A stretch of 11,694 nucleotides of DNA from Bacteroidota bacterium (GTDB lineage: Bacteria > Bacteroidota > Bacteroidia > Bacteroidales > Prolixibacteraceae). The notes under the pieces were generated by a model. That model worked only from the letters and a program-made list of their open reading frames with translations, was not told the DNA's origin and did no database searches. Below are positions 7,816-11,694 of this stretch, piece by piece (the first letter of the stretch is position 1; the number at the start of each line of letters is the position of its first letter). The stretch covers positions 1 to 11,694 of the forward strand of contig JAUYTA010000313.1 in NCBI GenBank assembly GCA_030695265.1, written 5' to 3'. Position numbers and translations under genes: made by a program.

Positions 7816-7926
7816 ATGTTCTTTTTGAACTGATTCGTTGCCATTTGAAAAATCAGAAATCTAAAATCGTTAAACAGGAGATTGGCAATTTTTACTACTT
7901 TTAGCTAGTTTTAATTATTTAGCGAC

Positions 7927-10716
7927 ATGAACCGGTTTCGGGAACTGATACTAATCTTTATATTGTGCTCACTTCAATTTTTCTGCAGGGCCAGTAACCT
8001 CTCATTTTCAAGACTTTCGGTCGAGGACGGTTTGTCGAACAATTTGGTCAAGGCCATCTATAAAGATTCCTACGGTTTTATTTGGTTTGGTACTTTGGAG
8101 GGGCTCGATCGTTTTGATGGTGTTGAAATCCGGCCATATTCTTCGAAATTTCCCGAAACAGTGGAAAATGTTTACTCTATAATAGAAGATTACGGTAAAC
8201 AGCTTTGGGTTGGAACCTCAACAGGTTTGTTCAATTATAACAGAACCTCCGACAAGTTCGAAAGGATTAAAATAAACGGCGCCAATATTACAGTTCAGAC
8301 TTTGGCGATGATGCCCGACAGCAGTCTTTGCGTTGGTACAACGAACGGTTTGTACATTGTCAACACAAAAACGAAACAATCCGAACATTTCCTGTTTAAT
8401 GATCTCAGGAATAATAAGACCAACAGTATTACCGGCATTTTCACCGACAATCATGGGAATAGCTGGTTGTCCACGCTTTCAGGGCTCGTCAGGTTTTCGG
8501 CGGCAGATAAAAAGAGCGACATTTTCCTTTTTAATACTTCCTCAGAAGAGGCTTTCAACTCATTTACATCTATATGTAATATTGGCAATAAAATCTATTT
8601 AGGCACAAGCAGCGAAGGCATTGTTGAATTTGATCCTTCATCGAAAAAATTCTCGACCGGAATAAATACAGGCAACAAAATTGTTTTAACTCTGGGCAGC
8701 GATAACAAGGAACGGCTTTTCGTTGGCACTGATGGCGGTGGATTAAAAGTGATCAATATCAGGACCCGAATTGTCGAAAGTATCGAATCTCAGGAAAATA
8801 ACCCGGCTTCCATCAGTTCAAATTCAATTTATTCATTCTATCTCGACGAAAACAACCGTTATTGGATCGGAACCTATTCAAACGGGGTTAATTTTTCAAA
8901 AAGTATTGCCGGAAATTTCAAGCTCCACCCGGTTACTTCCGATTATCCTGAAGCAAATAAAAGTATCCGTTCATTCTATTTTGCACCCAATGGTTCTCAA
9001 TATTTCGGAACACGAAACGGATTTATACAGATCAGCCAAAATGGTGAAGCCAAATTCTTTCAGGCTGATCCAAACGATAAAATTGGATTGAAATCGAATA
9101 TTATCCTTTCTGTCTATCCGTTTATGGATGATATCCTAATTGGAACTTATGGAGGTGGGATCAGCCGCTTTTCAGTTAGGGAACAAAAAATCAAACCATT
9201 TTTGGATTCAGAACAGTTTTTGCGTGGGAATGCCTACGGATTTGAAACCGACAAGGATGGAAATCTCTGGATTGCCACTTTTAACGGTGTCTATAAATAT
9301 TCTCTGAAAGACAAAAGCATTGTCAATTATAACAAACTTAACAGCGGCTTGAAGTGTGATGAGATATTCGAAATCACTTTTGATTCCAAAGGCCGGCTGT
9401 GGTTGGGAACCATGCTGGGAACCTCCGTTGTTATTCCGGTGGGTGATAAGCTAGAGAAAGTAGAACTGCCCGAAACGGCTGTAAACAACTTTAAAACCAA
9501 TCATATTTACGAAGATCAGGCCGGAAATATCTGGATATGTACTGAACGGGGTGGTTTGATCATGGTTGACCAGGGACTGACCATGAGCAAAACTTTCCAC
9601 GATACAGACGGACTTCCCGACAATTCTGTATGTGCAATTATTGAAAGCAGTGCAGGAGAATATTGGATCAGTACTTTGAAAGGATTTTGCAAATTCAATC
9701 CCCAGTCATTGAAATTTACGAAATTCTCATTGTCCGATGGACTTCCGAGTCTCGCTTTTACGCCTGCTGCTACTTATTTTTCTCCTGACGGGACACTTTA
9801 TTTTGGCAACGAAAAGGGACTGGTTTATTTTATACCTGCCGAGACTGCTGTTACCAGCCTGAAGTCAAAAATAAGGTTGACAGACTTTTATCTTTTTGGT
9901 AAAGTGGTTAGTCCGGGGTCTGGAACCGTATTAAATCAGTCTATCGAGGCGACTGATGAAATCCGGTTGAATGACCGGTCGAATAGTATCGGTTTTCGGT
10001 TTGCAGCGCTTAATTACATCAATCCGGCTGACAACGATTACCAATACAAACTGGAAGGGTTTGACACAGAGTGGAGGAATAATGGAAGCAATAACACGGT
10101 TTTTTACGAGAAGTTGAAACCTGGCAGTTATACCTTCAGGGTTAGAAATTCAAATGATCCTGACGAAAACTCACCCAATAATGCGGAGCTTAAGATAATT
10201 ATTAAACATTCATTATTCAGTTCGCCATTATTTATTGTATTTCTCCTTTTGGTTTTATCTTTCGGTGCATTTGTAATGATAAAGTATATCAAAAAGTTGC
10301 AAAAACAAGGTAAAAGGGTAATTGAAATACCTCAGAAGTTCGAAAAATATAAGGGTTCAAAAATTTCAGGAAACCAAAGTACGCTTATTATTAATGAACT
10401 TAAACGGTATATGGAAGAAAAGAAACCTTATCTGAACGCCGAATTGAAACTGGCCGATCTTTCTTCAGAGATAAATTATCCAATTCACGAAATATCCCAG
10501 GTGCTAAATCAGTACCTCAATCAAAGCTTTTCTGATTTTGTGAACAAATACCGTGTTGAAGAAGTTAAACGGCGTTTGGAGGACAAGGCCTTTCAGAAAT
10601 ATACCTTAATGGCAATTGCCCAACAATGCGGGTTTAACTCTAAAACCTCCTTCTACCGGATCTTCAGAAATGAAACTGGCAAGACTCCCGCCGAATACCT
10701 GAACGATCTCAAGTAA
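7927..10716 (+). CDS. Membrane-bound double-propeller/Y_Y_Y/AraC regulator without a kinase
   Basis: The 929-residue protein starts with a signal peptide (1-22). Residues 25-645 hold 14 Reg_prop-type repeats, visible from blade-end motifs such as WFGT (53), LWVGT (93), IYLGT (223), YWIGT (312), LWIAT (447), LWLGT (491) and YWIST (579). That number suits two seven-bladed propellers. The Y_Y_Y domain follows (about 690-760: YQYKLEGFDTEW, PGSYTFRVRNSN), then one membrane helix (about 765-788). After a linker of only about 40 residues, an AraC-type DNA-binding domain (about 826-927) ends with IAQQCGFNSKTSFYRIFR and TPAEYL. Hybrid two-component systems of Bacteroidota share the sensor and AraC ends but are about 1300-1400 residues and carry kinase and receiver domains, which are absent here. 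The protein probably binds a periplasmic ligand and regulates the SusC gene just downstream; the ligand is unknown. Confidence 0.93.
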   Translation: MNRFRELILIFILCSLQFFCRASNLSFSRLSVEDGLSNNLVKAIYKDSYGFIWFGTLEGLDRFDGVEIRPYSSKFPETVENVYSIIEDYGKQLWVGTSTGLFNYNRTSDKFERIKINGANITVQTLAMMPDSSLCVGTTNGLYIVNTKTKQSEHFLFNDLRNNKTNSITGIFTDNHGNSWLSTLSGLVRFSAADKKSDIFLFNTSSEEAFNSFTSICNIGNKIYLGTSSEGIVEFDPSSKKFSTGINTGNKIVLTLGSDNKERLFVGTDGGGLKVINIRTRIVESIESQENNPASISSNSIYSFYLDENNRYWIGTYSNGVNFSKSIAGNFKLHPVTSDYPEANKSIRSFYFAPNGSQYFGTRNGFIQISQNGEAKFFQADPNDKIGLKSNIILSVYPFMDDILIGTYGGGISRFSVREQKIKPFLDSEQFLRGNAYGFETDKDGNLWIATFNGVYKYSLKDKSIVNYNKLNSGLKCDEIFEITFDSKGRLWLGTMLGTSVVIPVGDKLEKVELPETAVNNFKTNHIYEDQAGNIWICTERGGLIMVDQGLTMSKTFHDTDGLPDNSVCAIIESSAGEYWISTLKGFCKFNPQSLKFTKFSLSDGLPSLAFTPAATYFSPDGTLYFGNEKGLVYFIPAETAVTSLKSKIRLTDFYLFGKVVSPGSGTVLNQSIEATDEIRLNDRSNSIGFRFAALNYINPADNDYQYKLEGFDTEWRNNGSNNTVFYEKLKPGSYTFRVRNSNDPDENSPNNAELKIIIKHSLFSSPLFIVFLLLVLSFGAFVMIKYIKKLQKQGKRVIEIPQKFEKYKGSKISGNQSTLIINELKRYMEEKKPYLNAELKLADLSSEINYPIHEISQVLNQYLNQSFSDFVNKYRVEEVKRRLEDKAFQKYTLMAIAQQCGFNSKTSFYRIFRNETGKTPAEYLNDLK

Positions 10717-10816
10717 TCCTGAAGTTTCTTTAATTTTTCACTTCGCTTCTTTTCTCTGTAAAAATATTCCGTCAAAAAGTTGGGTTTTCGGGTACCAAAA
10801 AAAAATGGAACCAACA

Positions 10817-10840
10817 TTTTTTAACATCCATGTTAAAAAA
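10817..10840. promoter_or_regulatory. 24-base palindrome, candidate operator
   Basis: Arms TTTTTTAACAT (10817-10827) and ATGTTAAAAAA (10830-10840) are perfect complements around CC. A 2-base centre is too tight for a good RNA hairpin, so a protein binding site is more likely. ATGTTTAAAA recurs directly at 10849-10858, 19 bases on, and ATGTTT at 10863-10868. The regulator encoded immediately upstream is an obvious candidate ligand. Confidence 0.45.
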
Positions 10841-10883
10841 TAGTAAAAATGTTTAAAATCAGATGTTTGCTACCATATTTTCT

Positions 10884-10913
10884 AAAGTCCCAAATAATAA
10901 TATGGGACTTTTT
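10884..10913 (+). terminator. Intrinsic terminator downstream of the AraC-type regulator
   Basis: AAAGTCCCA (10884-10892) pairs perfectly with TGGGACTTT (10903-10911) around a 10-base AT-rich loop, with T residues continuing to 10913. It lies 168 bases after the regulator stop codon and probably ends that transcript. If the SusC promoter lay upstream, it would instead act in the SusC leader. Confidence 0.7.
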
Positions 10914-10988
10914 AAGCATTAAATAACAAATAAGACACGCTATTTTAACCTTAAGTTTACAATGAGCAAAAAATCAAATCGGCTCATG

Positions 10989-11003
10989 GAAATTTGAAAT
11001 TTC
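10989..11003. repeat. 15-base palindrome
   Basis: GAAATTT (10989-10995), a central G, then AAATTTC (10997-11003) form a perfect 7-1-7 palindrome. It lies 79 bases before the SusC-like start codon. It may be an operator, but AT-rich palindromes of this size can also arise by chance. Confidence 0.3.
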
Positions 11004-11054
11004 GAAAAAGGTAAATCTTATTTGAATCTCTGCAATCTTAAAATTACTGTATTT

Positions 11055-11067
11055 AATGTTTAACATT
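11055..11067. promoter_or_regulatory. 13-base palindrome next to the SusC-like start
   Basis: AATGTT, T, AACATT is a perfect 6-1-6 palindrome ending 14 bases before the ATG. It shares the ATGTT/AACAT half-site with the larger palindrome at 10817-10840, suggesting recognition by the same protein. Confidence 0.4.
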
Positions 11068-11081
11068 TACAATTAAAATTT

Positions 11082-11694
11082 ATGAAAAAAAATCTGAATG
11101 AATGCTCCTACGGAAACGGCCAAAAACTAAGAAAGCTGTTTTCAACGGTAGGCATGATGGTTTTGATCATCATGCTGTCGTTTTCTACGGTTTTTGCCCA
11201 ACAAGGCAAAACCGTAAAAGGGAAGGTAATTGATGACACTGGTGTCCCGGTTCCGGGGGTGACAGTATCAGTAAAAGGTACGTCTGTTGGAACCATTACT
11301 GGTTCTGATGGTACCTATACAATAGAAGTTCCTGCAACCGGAAAAGTACTTGCTTTTTCGTTTGTCGGTATGAAAACAATGGAAATAACCATTGGCAACC
11401 AAACCCAAATCAATGTAACCATGATTGAAGAGTCCATCGGCATTGAGGAAGTGGTTGCTGTAGGATATGGTACCCAGAAGAAAGCAACTCTAACCGGATC
11501 AGTCGAGCAGGTAACTTCAAAATCTCTTGAAAGCAGGGCGATAACCAATATCGCTCTGGCGCTACAGGGAGAAACACCAGGTCTGGTGGTGACACGAAAT
11601 TCCCCACGTCCCGGAAATGAGGGATTTAAGTTCCAAAGTCGTGGAGCTACATCTGTTAACGGTGGAGATCCCTTATTAATTGTTGATGGTGTTC
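11082..11694 (+). CDS. SusC/RagA-type TonB-dependent outer-membrane receptor, 5' part
   Basis: The frame opens at ATG 11082 and runs off the window after 204 codons; a full receptor would have about 1000 residues. Residues 1-39 form an export signal with a long basic start and the hydrophobic core MMVLIIMLSFSTVFA. A carboxypeptidase-regulatory-like beta domain spans about 45-115 (VKGKVIDDTGVPVPGVTVSV, SDGTYTIEVP). The TonB-box and plug region follows with IEEVVAVGYGTQKKATLTGS, LQGETPGLVV, SRGATSVNGGDPLLIVDGV, the usual SusC signature. Such receptors import oligosaccharides or other large nutrients with a SusD lipoprotein lid, which would be expected just downstream. The gene lies directly after an AraC-type membrane regulator in the same direction, consistent with a polysaccharide utilisation locus. 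The substrate cannot be read from this part. Confidence 0.95.
   Translation, partial: MKKNLNECSYGNGQKLRKLFSTVGMMVLIIMLSFSTVFAQQGKTVKGKVIDDTGVPVPGVTVSVKGTSVGTITGSDGTYTIEVPATGKVLAFSFVGMKTMEITIGNQTQINVTMIEESIGIEEVVAVGYGTQKKATLTGSVEQVTSKSLESRAITNIALALQGETPGLVVTRNSPRPGNEGFKFQSRGATSVNGGDPLLIVDGV

Larger units (their letters stand above)
10717..11081. other. Regulatory intergenic region before the SusC-like gene
   Basis: These 365 AT-rich bases contain no gene. They hold several inverted and direct repeats of ATGTT/AACAT type, a terminator-like hairpin at 10884-10913 and a 15-base palindrome at 10989-11003. TAAGTTTA (10952-10959) differs from TAnnTTTG by one base and could be a -7 element for the downstream gene, but no -33 partner is obvious. 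Confidence 0.6.

Noticed and set aside
8000..9900. Internal repeats in the regulator gene as a possible DNA repeat or CRISPR-like array
   Set aside because: The periodicity is at protein level only (propeller blades); the DNA units are divergent and of variable spacing.
10962..10987. ATGAGC/GCTCAT inverted repeat with a 14-base loop
   Set aside because: A 6-base stem with a long loop and no T-run gives no clear case for a terminator or operator.
11108..11607. Minus-strand open frames at the right end
   Set aside because: They are antisense to the SusC-like receptor, whose frame runs uninterrupted from 11082 to the window edge.

Overview
The window reads as chromosomal DNA of a Bacteroidota bacterium. 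The evidence is a SusC/RagA-type TonB-dependent receptor, a double-propeller Y_Y_Y/AraC regulator, several promoter elements close to the Bacteroidota -7 consensus TAnnTTTG, and few Shine-Dalgarno sequences. A member of the Bacteroidia is likely, but the genus cannot be read from the sequence.

Region 1 (1-4565) is a redox or nitrosative stress block. At the left edge, the minus strand encodes the start of a helix-turn-helix, transposase-like protein. It abuts a DUF438 protein (hemerythrin-like plus PAS) that has lost its usual N-terminal part. A DUF1858/DUF2249-type small protein follows with a 4-base overlap. Facing them is a probable perR-katG operon: a PerR-like Fur-family repressor without the structural zinc cysteines, then a full-length catalase-peroxidase. 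A perfect hairpin between the two convergent units can terminate both. A PerR-box-like palindrome lies between the predicted perR promoter and its start codon.

Region 2 (4566-7479) is AT-rich accessory DNA. It holds a frameshifted XRE-type membrane regulator, a hidden C-terminal scrap of a second XRE regulator on the other strand, and an intact two-gene unit: a RecF/OLD-like AAA ATPase followed 2 bases later by a DUF4276 (TOPRIM-like) protein. The pair resembles known ATPase/TOPRIM anti-phage modules, but its function is inferred. It is the best candidate here for an undescribed or poorly described system.

Region 3 (7399-11694) starts with a small exported protein gene that appears broken by a frameshift and ends in a strong terminator. 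Next is a 929-residue membrane regulator with 14 propeller repeats, a Y_Y_Y domain, one membrane segment and an AraC-type DNA-binding domain, with no histidine kinase or receiver. A 365-base intergenic region rich in palindromes follows, then the first 204 codons of a SusC-like receptor. This looks like the regulator and start of a glycan (or other nutrient) uptake locus that continues beyond the window.

No tRNA, rRNA or CRISPR array was seen.
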